From Wallacemonas rigidus (lineage: Eukaryota; Euglenozoa; Kinetoplastea; Trypanosomatida; Trypanosomatidae), in NCBI GenBank assembly GCA_030849045.1, contig JASAOL010000552.1, positions 62,001-126,000 of the forward strand: DNA of 64,000 nucleotides, given 5' to 3'. Below the pieces are notes generated by a model that ran no database searches, had not been told where the DNA came from, and saw nothing but the letters and a program-made list of their open reading frames with translations. Below, piece by piece: positions 20,843-28,973 of the stretch; the stretch's first letter is position 1, and the number at the start of each line of letters is the position of its first letter. Both the position numbers and the translations under genes were made by a program.

Positions 20843-22075
20843 TCAGTCGCGTGGTCTCTTCATGGACTTTTCACCAGGTGTGGTGTCTGCGCGCCCGCCG
20901 ATTCTCTTTGCGCGCGGTGGACTACCAGGGGGTGGGTTGGGGATTGGGCCCGAGCGCTTTTTCAGGATGCACACCACTTTTTCACCTGTGGAAAGCGTGT
21001 ATTCTTCGGTCGGTAATGTGACACACGTGACGATGCCTCCTTTAGACGGGTTGCCTACACCGAGAATCGACGTGCTTGGAGCCGCCGCTGCCGCAGTGGG
21101 CTCCGGAGCAGATGTCGGGACTCCGATCAGCGAAAGCAACTCAGCCGCCGACACAGTGTCGTCCGTTTTGGTGCTTTCTTCTGTAGGTTGCTTCCTTTTT
21201 TCCTCTTTGTCAGCCACCGGTTCTGGGGTTTTCGGCGCCGATGTGGGCGGATGCGGCACAGCTGCACCACCTGACGCACCAAGACTAGCAAAGCTACTTT
21301 CATCGTTGACAACCTTGATAAAAGAGTCCTGCGTGGCGCTTTGAGCGGCGGCCGCGGCAGCAGCAGCTTCTGCAGCCGCGCGTGCCTTCTCTTCTGTGAT
21401 TCGTTCCTCTTCAGCTTGCTTTTTCTTTTTTCGCTCTTCTTCGGCGGCAGCTTCCATTTCTCGCCGAATTACTTCACTGCGCTCACGGCGCAGTTGCTCT
21501 TCAGTTTCCTGCGTTCTGCGACGCACAAGTGCGACAGCCTCCCGCTTCTCTTGGAGACGGTTGTTGTACCGGCGGAACAGGGGGTGGCTGACGGAGAGAA
21601 AGCTAAAGCGAGGTGTGGTACGAAGCAGCTCGTCATAGTCAAGAGGAGGGGCTGCAGGTTTTTTCCCGTCCGCAGCGTCCGCCGTTGGCGCCGCAAGGTT
21701 GGTTTCCCGATTTTCGTCGTCGCGGATGGTCATGGCAATGAGCTCGGATATGGGACCAACCGATTGCATTTTGATGACCAGGTTCAAACTCTGCGTCGTG
21801 TTGACAAGGGTAATTAAGTCGTTGCGTGACTCGATGAATTCACCGTTGACGTCAAAAATGATGAAGTGGCAGGGAACATTCGCTTTCGCTGCGAGGGAAC
21901 CTTTGGTCACCTCCACGACCTCGGCGTCGTCGCTCAACCGTAGGCCGAGCTTTTCAAAGGGCTCACCAACGAAGCGCTTCTCAATGCGACGGGTCATGCA
22001 GCCGGTGGCATCCGCACCCTTTCGGTTGTCAATTTCGAAACCGCCGCTCTTGAGCTGCTGCAAAAAACTAGACAT
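20843..22075 (-). CDS. PDZ-like domain protein
   Basis: The 410-residue protein starts at the ATG at 22075 (MSSFLQQ); the frame is open two codons further but without another ATG. Residues of about 35-105 look like a PDZ domain: a carboxylate-loop-like KLGLRLSD, then VVEVTKGSLAAKANV and a segment FDVNGEFIESRNDLITLV matching the second half of the fold. A highly charged helix with an alanine run (about 175-250) probably forms a coiled coil. The C-terminus is Pro/Lys/Arg-rich and ends KRPRD. PDZ domains bind C-terminal peptides, so a scaffold role is likely, but I cannot name the protein. Confidence 0.85.
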   Translation of the reverse strand: MSSFLQQLKSGGFEIDNRKGADATGCMTRRIEKRFVGEPFEKLGLRLSDDAEVVEVTKGSLAAKANVPCHFIIFDVNGEFIESRNDLITLVNTTQSLNLVIKMQSVGPISELIAMTIRDDENRETNLAAPTADAADGKKPAAPPLDYDELLRTTPRFSFLSVSHPLFRRYNNRLQEKREAVALVRRRTQETEEQLRRERSEVIRREMEAAAEEERKKKKQAEEERITEEKARAAAEAAAAAAAAQSATQDSFIKVVNDESSFASLGASGGAAVPHPPTSAPKTPEPVADKEEKRKQPTEESTKTDDTVSAAELLSLIGVPTSAPEPTAAAAAPSTSILGVGNPSKGGIVTCVTLPTEEYTLSTGEKVVCILKKRSGPIPNPPPGSPPRAKRIGGRADTTPGEKSMKRPRD

Positions 22076-22391
22076 GTGCAAGTGCCCCGCGCACCTGAAT
22101 AAAGAGTAACAAAGGGAAAAAAAAGAACAATACGAGACTACGATGCAAGTCCCGAAAAGGTTGTGACACCCGTTCTTTCAGCGAAGAGGAGAGGGGGGCG
22201 TGGTGGTTGGTGGGGGCTGGGGGGCGTGGGGGTAGGCGGCTGCCGCGTGCGGCGTGCGGCGCGGCGTTTTAGGGCGGGGGCACGCCGGATGGGGGGGAGA
22301 AATCCTTCGGCCGTGCTGCCAGCGCCACCCGCGCGCCCGCCCTAACACACCCCTATGTACCGTGTTGCGTAGCAACTTTACGGTGGATGTG
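22076..22391. other. Spacer with G-rich stretch next to the tRNA island
   Basis: It holds the PDZ-gene 5' region on the left. At about 22186-22305 the plus strand is extremely G-rich, with many runs of three to six G and GCGGC/GTGCGGC motifs, before tRNA-Asp begins. Confidence 0.7.
22095..22130 (-). promoter_or_regulatory. Predicted trans-splice signal of the PDZ-like gene
   Basis: A T/C-rich tract on the minus strand (22130-22100) leads to AG at 22096-22095, giving a 5' UTR of about 19 nt and supporting the ATG at 22075. Confidence 0.45.
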
Positions 22392-22463
22392 TTCTCGATA
22401 GTATAGTGGTTAGTATACCCGCCTGTCACGCGGGTGACCCGGGTTCAATTCCCGGTCGGGAAG
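22392..22463 (+). tRNA. tRNA-Asp (GUC)
   Basis: A full cloverleaf folds: a seven-pair acceptor stem (TTCTCGA with TCGGGAA, one wobble), anticodon arm CCCGC-CTGTCAC-GCGGG with anticodon GTC, and T arm CCGGG-TTCAATT-CCCGG. The discriminator is G. It is transcribed by Pol III against the direction of the surrounding protein genes. Confidence 0.97.
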
Positions 22464-22464
22464 C

Positions 22465-22469
22465 TTTTT
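22465..22469 (+). terminator. Pol III terminator of tRNA-Asp
   Basis: A run of five T starts two bases after the discriminator base. Confidence 0.8.
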
Positions 22470-22503
22470 CCCTATCAGCCAACCTGCGAGAAAAAGAAAA
22501 CCG

Positions 22504-22508
22504 AAAAA
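22504..22508 (-). terminator. Pol III terminator of tRNA-Arg
   Basis: Five A on the plus strand make a T5 run on the minus strand, just after the tRNA-Arg 3' end. Confidence 0.75.
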
Positions 22509-22510
22509 GT

Positions 22511-22582
22511 CATCCGTGACAGGATTCGAACCTGCAACCCTCTGATCCGTAGTCAGATGCTCTTCCATTGAGCCACACGGAC
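22511..22582 (-). tRNA. tRNA-Arg (ACG)
   Basis: The cloverleaf has acceptor GTCCGTG with CACGGAT (a G-T pair at position 1), anticodon arm TCTGA-CTACGGA-TCAGA with anticodon ACG, and a normal T arm with GGTTCGAATCC. A34 is expected to be edited to inosine. The discriminator is G. Confidence 0.96.
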
Positions 22583-22672
22583 TGTTGACCCAATCCAACC
22601 TAACAGCACGTGTGAATACTCAAACAACAGATGCTGTGCTTCTCAAATTTCAGAAAGACCCTCACGGCACGT

Positions 22673-22745
22673 GCGAGTGTGGCGCAGTCGGCAGCGCGTG
22701 GGTTTCATAATCCCAAGGTCGTGAGTTCGAGCCTCACCAGTCGCA
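22673..22745 (+). tRNA. tRNA-Met (CAU), probably elongator
   Basis: The anticodon loop TTCATAA has anticodon CAT, the T arm is GTGAG-TTCGAGC-CTCAC and the D arm is GCGC-rich. It lacks the AGC start and the three G-C pairs in the anticodon stem expected of an initiator, so elongator is preferred. Oddities are an apparent G-G opposition at acceptor pair 5 (GCGAGTG against CAGTCGC) and a T-T opposition closing the anticodon stem. Confidence 0.9.
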
Positions 22746-22748
22746 TAC

Positions 22749-22755
22749 TTTTTTT
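22749..22755 (+). terminator. Pol III terminator of tRNA-Met
   Basis: A run of seven T begins four bases after the tRNA end. Confidence 0.8.
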
Positions 22756-22785
22756 ACCTCTCAGGAGGAGGAAAAGGGCACGCGC

Positions 22786-22790
22786 AAAAA
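22786..22790 (-). terminator. Pol III terminator of tRNA-Ser copy 1
   Basis: Five A on the plus strand give a T5 run on the minus strand a few bases after the tRNA 3' end. Confidence 0.7.
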
Positions 22791-22793
22791 GTG

Positions 22794-22874
22794 CGCAAAC
22801 AGAAGGGTTCGAACCTTCGCGTGAGATCACACCTGCTTAGCAGGCAGGCGCCTTAACCACTCGGCCATATTTGC
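22794..22874 (-). tRNA. tRNA-Ser (GCU), copy 1
   Basis: This is a class II tRNA with a long variable arm. The acceptor is GCAAATA with TGTTTGC and the anticodon arm is CCTGC-CTGCTAA-GCAGG with anticodon GCT. The T arm contains GGTTCGAACC and the discriminator is G. Its sequence is identical to the second copy. Confidence 0.96.
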
Positions 22875-22933
22875 TCGGATACTGGCCTGGAAGTACCGCG
22901 GGAGGAGTGACTGTACGATGACGAAGCTGTGTG

Positions 22934-22937
22934 AAAA
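22934..22937 (-). terminator. Pol III terminator of tRNA-Ser copy 2
   Basis: Only four T follow on the minus strand, the shortest terminator of the island. Confidence 0.55.
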
Positions 22938-22940
22938 GTT

Positions 22941-23021
22941 CGCAAACAGAAGGGTTCGAACCTTCGCGTGAGATCACACCTGCTTAGCAGGCAGGCGCCT
23001 TAACCACTCGGCCATATTTGC
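22941..23021 (-). tRNA. tRNA-Ser (GCU), copy 2
   Basis: This is an exact duplicate of the tRNA-Ser at 22794-22874, with the same acceptor, anticodon GCT and long variable arm. The two genes are 66 bp apart on the same strand. The flanks differ, so the duplication is old enough for the spacers to diverge, or the genes are homogenised. Confidence 0.96.
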
Positions 23022-23923
23022 TTGTGCGTGGACGTCGCGGCGTTGTGGGAATCCGCCCATCCACCGTTCGGCCTCGACAGCGCAAGGGAAACCACAAGAG
23101 TCGCCGTCTCAATCTCTGAGTGCTATCTGCCTTTCGGCCACCACAGTATTGGAAGGTGGAGAAGACACGAAACACTCATGCACCTGTCATACTCACAACG
23201 ACAGCACACACACACACACTTCGATCTCTGAGTGCTATCTGCCTTTCAGCCACCACAGTGTTGGAAGGTGGAGAAGACACGAAACACTCATGCACCTGTC
23301 ATACTCACAACGACAGCACACACACACACTTCGATCTCTGAGTGCTATCTGCCTGTCAGCCATCACCAGTTGGAAAAGATGGAGAAGACACGAAACACTC
23401 ATGTGAACAAGGCAAACGGCAACACCGAGAAACCAAAACAAACAGAAAAAGAAGAGAACTGTGGAGGTAGGCAAAAGAGAGAGAAAGAGAGAGACGAGAG
23501 CGGTGTGACGATGTGGGTAAGGGTCTGGAGGATTGAACAGCACGTGTGTGTACGTGTGGTGTTGGGATTAGGGTGTTGCGTACCCCCAAATGGCACAGCG
23601 CGGTTGATGTGGCACGTCTTACTTTTCATGGCAACTGATAGTGGCTTCGCGACGGCTGTGGGGATAACAACTCTGGTGTAGAGGTACATGAATGCGTGTG
23701 TGTTTCTTTTTGATGTTTTTTCGGGTGCGTCGAAAGGCAAAAGTAGTCGCAGCAGCGAGAAACGTGAACCATTCATAAGACCAACAAGACCACACGTGTG
23801 TGTGTGTGTGTATATAGGGGGCTAGGTCTCGACATTTCCTACGCTACCTAACAGGACGAGAACATATAGTTGGGGGAAAAAAACAAGTAAAACAAGGACG
23901 ATGCGTGCATCACCTAAACTCTG
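23022..23923. other. Spacer right of the tRNA island
   Basis: It holds a tandem repeat of about 112 bp (23112-23403), a purine-rich block at about 23440-23505 and a GT repeat near 23796-23811. No coding region is supported; the short frames inside the repeat are by-products of it. Confidence 0.6.
23112..23403. repeat. Tandem repeat of about 112 bp, three copies
   Basis: The unit begins atctctgagtgctatctgcc at 23112, 23224 and 23334, giving periods of 112 and 110. The copies differ by CA-run length and a few substitutions, and the third is diverged and cut short. Each full copy holds a CA microsatellite. I see no known family. It could be unstable spacer DNA or a small-RNA array. Confidence 0.9.
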
Positions 23924-25483
23924 TCAGGCCTCGCTGCCCTGGTGTTGGCGGGAGAGCCGTCGTTGGGGCGGTGGCGCTGGTGTGCGCACGACCGTCATCG
24001 GCGTCATGCTCCCACCCGTCGTGGCGCAGCTGGTCAGGCCACCCTCACTCGTCTGCGAGGATCGCACGTGCTTGGCATCTTCCATCAGCGCACCGCGGTC
24101 CCAGCGATCCAGCGCTCTCGACGGTGTCGCGTTCTTGGTCGCAGTCGCTGCAGGACTTGGTGGGGGACGCAGCGGTAGCGTGCCTCCGTCGTCGTCCGCT
24201 CTCGCACCACTGGCACGGAATAGCATCACACGCCGCACAAGGCTGGCCGACACAGGCACCACCCCATCACTCCAGTCGGATGGCGCCACGCTGTTGCTTA
24301 CGTCGCTGGTTGTGCGCATCACCACTATCGCATCGGTGCTCGAGTGGGTGGTGTTGGTCGTCGTTGTCGCTGTGCGCGCGCAGAGGGAGGAAGGTAAGCT
24401 GCTGTTCGACGGGGTGGTCAGAATCACCGGCGTGGCTGCGATGAAGCCAGCCCCAACGACGTCGCACTGCAGGCGCCGCCACTGAGCCAGCTCACTCGGC
24501 GTATAAAACTCGTCGTCTAACCGGAGCAGCGCCACCTCCGAGGTGGTGGGGTCATACACACTGCGGCGCTTGTCCTCGTTGTCGGCACCCTGACCACTGC
24601 TCACGGAAAGGTCAACGCGCCGAAAGCGACTTTGCACGGGCGTGCCATGATCAAAGCTACCCGACATATCATCATCATCGCACGCGTCGTCTTCACTGTC
24701 GTCGTCCACTGTCTCGAAGTTTGGCGCACGATAGGAAAGGGACTGGCCTTGTATACTGGTGTGTGCGCTGTCATTCGAGGACGAAACACCGCCGCTCGCC
24801 GTCTCGCGAGGGGTGAGGATGTGCCGGCGCGCTTCACCACTGGACTTGGCGAGCTGGCGCAGCGCTGTCCACGGTTTCATGTCACGCAGACGCGCGCTGC
24901 CACCACTACCACTGCGGCGGCGGCGGCGCGGTGCGCTCGCAGGCATCGGCCACTGGTCATCGAGCGCATCAACGGCGGCGAGATCGACCAGTTCGTAGTC
25001 GTGATGGTCCTCATCGTCGGGGTCAAGGCCGAGATCGTACGCAGAGGCGGCCGTCGCCTCCACCACCGTCACCGAGCGCGATGCCGAGGAGGCGTGACTC
25101 ATACGTGCGCTTGTTGGGCGGCTCTCATGAGCGTGTAAGCCGTAGGTGTCTATTGAATTGTCCTGGCTCCGTCCTTCACGCACAACAAGCGGCGCGTTCA
25201 TCTCCAACGACGGCCGCTCGCGTGAGTGGGGCGACCCTCGACTACTGCCGTCTTCGAGCGAGCGGTGGTACGCAACGGTGAGTTTGTGCAGAGGGCCGTC
25301 GTCCGCCCCCTCCTCCGCACTGCCACCCGCGCTACTCGTGCTGGCAGTCGTATCGGTGCGTGTGGTCAGTGCGGTCAGCCCATGACGCGTGGACGGATAC
25401 GCCTGAGTAGCGTGGCCACCCGCACCACCGTCGGCGCCGGTGTGACCGCGTCGCGTGTCAGGGCCATGGCCGAACAGTGGCAT
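23924..25483 (-). CDS. Low-complexity protein of unknown function
   Basis: The 519-residue frame is rich in Ser, Thr, Ala, Asp and Arg, with no domain I recognise. It has several acidic clusters (for example DDDSEDDACDDDDMS) and a basic RRRRRSGSGG stretch near residue 190. The region about 325-360 (DDEFYTPSELAQWRRLQCDVVG) looks most ordered. The ATG at 25483 is directly preceded by a strong pyrimidine tract with no AG between them, so translation may start lower, perhaps at Met95. Coding bias over the whole frame supports a real gene. Disorder suggests a regulatory or scaffold role, but nothing specific can be said. Confidence 0.75.
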   Translation of the reverse strand: MPLFGHGPDTRRGHTGADGGAGGHATQAYPSTRHGLTALTTRTDTTASTSSAGGSAEEGADDGPLHKLTVAYHRSLEDGSSRGSPHSRERPSLEMNAPLVVREGRSQDNSIDTYGLHAHESRPTSARMSHASSASRSVTVVEATAASAYDLGLDPDDEDHHDYELVDLAAVDALDDQWPMPASAPRRRRRSGSGGSARLRDMKPWTALRQLAKSSGEARRHILTPRETASGGVSSSNDSAHTSIQGQSLSYRAPNFETVDDDSEDDACDDDDMSGSFDHGTPVQSRFRRVDLSVSSGQGADNEDKRRSVYDPTTSEVALLRLDDEFYTPSELAQWRRLQCDVVGAGFIAATPVILTTPSNSSLPSSLCARTATTTTNTTHSSTDAIVVMRTTSDVSNSVAPSDWSDGVVPVSASLVRRVMLFRASGARADDDGGTLPLRPPPSPAATATKNATPSRALDRWDRGALMEDAKHVRSSQTSEGGLTSCATTGGSMTPMTVVRTPAPPPQRRLSRQHQGSEA

Positions 25484-26588
25484 GGTATGTAAAGGCGAGA
25501 GAGAGAGAGAAAAAAAAGAGAGAAACAGAGAGAAAGGAACAAAAAGGAGAGCTCGAGAGAGAATGAAGGTCTGGGCACAGAGAGAGAGAAATCAATGTTG
25601 AAAAGAACAGGCAGTCAGGAGAGGTGCGAATGCAAACAAGATGCAAACAGAGAAGTACACAAGAAACCAAAAAAAAAAAGAAAAAAAAAAGAAAGAACAG
25701 TGAGTGAGACTACTTTGTGAGAGGATCGCAAGCGAAGTGAACCTAAATAGAGTGGAGACACGGTCGATAGATATAATCGTCGCTCTGTGAGTAAAAGTAA
25801 AAAGAGTGGCGAATGTGACTGCTACAAGGCGTCTCCACTGGGTATAGTTGTTTGTGTGTGGGTGTGGGTGTATGGACGGTTTTTCTCTGCACGGTGTGCG
25901 ATCCTTTTCTACCTTCTCGGCTTATGAATTCCTCTCGCGTCTGCGGTGGGGGGCCTGGTCGGTGAGCAGGGCAGCCCAACGTATGTGCGAGAGAGAGAGG
26001 AATGGGGAGAGAGAAAAATGTGTTTAGATCGACTAAGATATATGCGGCGGTGTAGTGAAACGTCGTTTTGAAGAATTGCGACTGGGAGATTCAGCGCCAC
26101 CAGTGAGGAACAGGTGGGAAAAGAGGAGACGGATACGGGGAGGGGGAAGGGTTGTAAGTCTGAACAGGAGACGTGATCACATGTACGCCAGTGAGTGCAA
26201 TGATGGTGCAGGCAGAGCGCGACGCACAAAAACACACTTGAGGGGAGAAAAAAGAGGAGGCCTTAGACATCTCTTCCCCTTTCCTTTCTCTCGCTCTCGC
26301 GCTGACAGACACAGAGAGAAGCGCGCGCGACGGGGAGGAGAGAGGGAGAGGACTGTGCAGATACGCATTCGGTTTGCGTGATCGTTGTCCACGCGGTGTA
26401 GATGGTGGTGGGGTGTCGACGTCTCGTCCATATGATACGTTGTCATGATCCGGCCGCGAGACGCATGCAACATGGAAAGAAAAAAGAAAAAAGAAGAAAA
26501 AAAAAAGAGAAGAGAAGAGCATAGCGTGCTAATAATTGAAGCAACGTGTGAGAAGGAAACACACCACGAGAGCGACGAACAAGGTCGC
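25484..26588. other. Spacer left of the PUB-domain gene
   Basis: It starts with a long pyrimidine tract on the minus strand (25550-25489). It has A-runs at about 25669-25694 and purine-rich DNA at about 26470-26520. No gene is seen. Confidence 0.6.
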
Positions 26589-28283
26589 TTACTGTGCGGC
26601 TTGCCGAGATCCTTGTCCGCGTCGGGCATGTCCGTCGGGGTCCCATTCATCGACCTCTTTGCCCATGAGGAAAGACAGAGCAGTTGCGAGAGGCACACGC
26701 TTTTCCCCTGCTGTCGCATCAGACGCATTCGCTTTGGACCGCCTCTCGTGCGTACCCGCCTCGTTCTCCTCGTCCGTGTCTGAGTCATCTGAACTCGCCG
26801 CGGCGGTGCGATTCGCTTCGGTACCATGGCCTGGGCTGAGCCGACGCCGTGAGCCGACGCCCGTCTCTGCACTGCGCTCCGCTGCTCGGTCACGTTCATG
26901 ATCGAGACGCTTCCGCTCTCGGCGCATCAGAACGGCGGCAGCCGCCTGCGCCTCCGCCTGTGCTTCACGCTGTCGTCTGGCGCGTGCCCCTTCCACCGCC
27001 ACAATGACGCCGCGTAGGAGTTCAGTGGCTTGTGTGCACCATTCGACAGACTGTGCGTCGTGCACCGAAAGCACAATCTGGGCAGTGGTGTCGCGTGCGT
27101 CCGATTCGAGAGGCTTCTCTTTGACGTCCGCACCTGTGACGGCAGAGGTGGGGGTTGTGCTTGTGGGAAGAGACACCTGACCCGTCGCATCCACACCGAC
27201 AGACCGCTCACGCAGCGCGCCGTGTGCGCCCACAAGAAGCAGCTCTAGCGCCCCCCGCTGCCGGAGCACGGCACGATACCAACGGGGGTCGTCCAAGTCA
27301 ATGGCAACGTCCGCCGTGCGCGTTGCACCGCCCGCACTGGCACTACCCTCACGGACAGAGACCGTCCAGGTCGAGAAGAGGCTCTCGATTTCGCGAAGGT
27401 GTTCACGCACAGATAAGAGGTCATCGCCGGCATCGTCGCGAGTGAAGAGTGTGGCGAGAAAAGAGGAGAGTTCGCCCTTGGCCACGGCTGCCCGCGCGTT
27501 CTCCAGGCGGATTTCAAGCGTCACGTTGCACGTGATGAGACCGCGGCTAACTTGCTGACGCTTCCTCTGCTCCTCCATCTCCTTCCGGCAGAAGACGACC
27601 GCACTGAGTCCCTCCTGTGCGCAGTCGACAACACTGGTACGGCTCATCGCACTGCCTAGTGTCAAGAACGAAGACGTCACCGCTGTCGGCATGGGCACAG
27701 CTGAGTCCGTCGCCATACACGCAGAGGCGTCTTCCTCCGTTGCTGCAAAGCCCGCGGCCTGCAGCAACAGTACGCATCCGGGTACCGGCCACAGCTCCTT
27801 TGACAAGACGCTGTTCGACAGTCGCAGTCGGCGAAAACGAGCATTCACTGGGTCACGCACAAGATTCTCGAAAATGGTGTAGAGGTGTTCGTACGCCTTG
27901 CGGCGGATGTTGTGGGCAGAGGCGCTATGCTCACGTAGCTGAAGCTGCACCAACACAGTTACCGTAGTGCGTAGATGCGTGAAACGACTGGTGATCTCCT
28001 CCGCAATCGTCGGATGAAGGGGCGGCATGCTGGTAGGGATACTTTGCGAGAGCGGTGATGGCGGCACCGGCTCCGTGTCGCTTGCGGCCAATGGGACGGC
28101 TGAGTTTGTCATCGTCACTGCAGGTGAAGTGCTGCTACTTGTGGCGGTGCATGAGTCCGCGCCACGCTCTCCACTTCCGCTGCCGCCAAGCAGCTTCGCC
28201 TTGGCCTGCTTGAACTCATCCTCCGACAAGGCGCCAAGCTTGTACAAATCAAAAAGCTCTTTCAGCTCTCCGGAAAGCGACAT
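26589..28283 (-). CDS. PUB-domain protein with SHOCT-like N-terminus
   Basis: The 564-residue protein opens with a short amphipathic segment (about residues 5-32, LFDLYKLGALSEDEFKQAK) like a SHOCT motif, normally found at the C-terminus of bacterial proteins. A PUB domain covers about 92-190: AYEHLYTIFENLVRDP, RFRRLRLSNSVLSK and WPVPGCVLLLQAAGF fit its helices. PUB domains bind the C-terminal tail of p97/VCP (Cdc48), linking partners such as peptide N-glycanase and UBX proteins to protein quality control. Such a link is inferred here. A charged coiled coil rich in Arg/Glu/Ala lies at about 430-490, and the tail is acidic and Ser-rich. No catalytic domain is visible. Confidence 0.85.
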   Translation of the reverse strand: MSLSGELKELFDLYKLGALSEDEFKQAKAKLLGGSGSGERGADSCTATSSSTSPAVTMTNSAVPLAASDTEPVPPSPLSQSIPTSMPPLHPTIAEEITSRFTHLRTTVTVLVQLQLREHSASAHNIRRKAYEHLYTIFENLVRDPVNARFRRLRLSNSVLSKELWPVPGCVLLLQAAGFAATEEDASACMATDSAVPMPTAVTSSFLTLGSAMSRTSVVDCAQEGLSAVVFCRKEMEEQRKRQQVSRGLITCNVTLEIRLENARAAVAKGELSSFLATLFTRDDAGDDLLSVREHLREIESLFSTWTVSVREGSASAGGATRTADVAIDLDDPRWYRAVLRQRGALELLLVGAHGALRERSVGVDATGQVSLPTSTTPTSAVTGADVKEKPLESDARDTTAQIVLSVHDAQSVEWCTQATELLRGVIVAVEGARARRQREAQAEAQAAAAVLMRRERKRLDHERDRAAERSAETGVGSRRRLSPGHGTEANRTAAASSDDSDTDEENEAGTHERRSKANASDATAGEKRVPLATALSFLMGKEVDEWDPDGHARRGQGSRQAAQ

Positions 28284-28973
28284 GGGGCGAGGTGCCTCCC
28301 GTTTCTTGTGTGTGTGTGTGTGTGTTTACACGTCAATGTCGCGTTGAGTGAGTATAAGCAAAGACTGCTGAGGCATGGAGAGAACAGAGGAGGAGAAGAA
28401 CATGAGCTGAAGCTTGGGGAGTATGTGTCCATGTGTGTGGTGTCAATGGCGTGCTCGAGGGGCTGCCGCGCACCCAAAGAAGAGCACAGTTCGTGTGCCG
28501 ATACGTCATCTCCTCATGGCTCTTTTGCTTCGCCCTCCTCTTGTACCAGGTAGCGTATTCCCGTGCGTGGGACGGCGAAGGAAAGGGGTATAGTCATGAA
28601 GACGCGGAGTTCTCACAAGAAGCGATGACTCGGAAAGGCCTTGTTTTTTTTCTTTTTTAAACAAGAGCGAAATGACCAAGACAACACCTGGCACGTGCCT
28701 GAGGTGGTGAGTGGTTTGTGGTCATTGCTGCGGTTACGTTTTTCTTTGTTCGCCGGATCTATGGCTACGTGTAGACATGCGTGTGTATGTTCACCATCTA
28801 GAGTGCCGACGCCGGTTTTCGCGCTGATTGCCATTTCTATGTGCGAGTGCGTGTGTGTATAGGATCGGCGCGCTTGCTCACCACGCCGCGCCACACGCAA
28901 TGATATACGTGTCCTTGTCGACCCTTCCCCCCTCTCAGGATTAAAAACAGAACAAAAAGAGAGAGAAAAACAG
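28284..28973. other. Spacer between the PUB and AAA genes
   Basis: A GT repeat lies at about 28307-28325 and a T-run at about 28644-28658. No gene is seen. Confidence 0.6.

Noticed and set aside
23120-23681. Plus-strand frames in the 112-bp repeat
   Set aside because: They repeat because the DNA repeats and include translated CA microsatellites; nothing resembles a protein.
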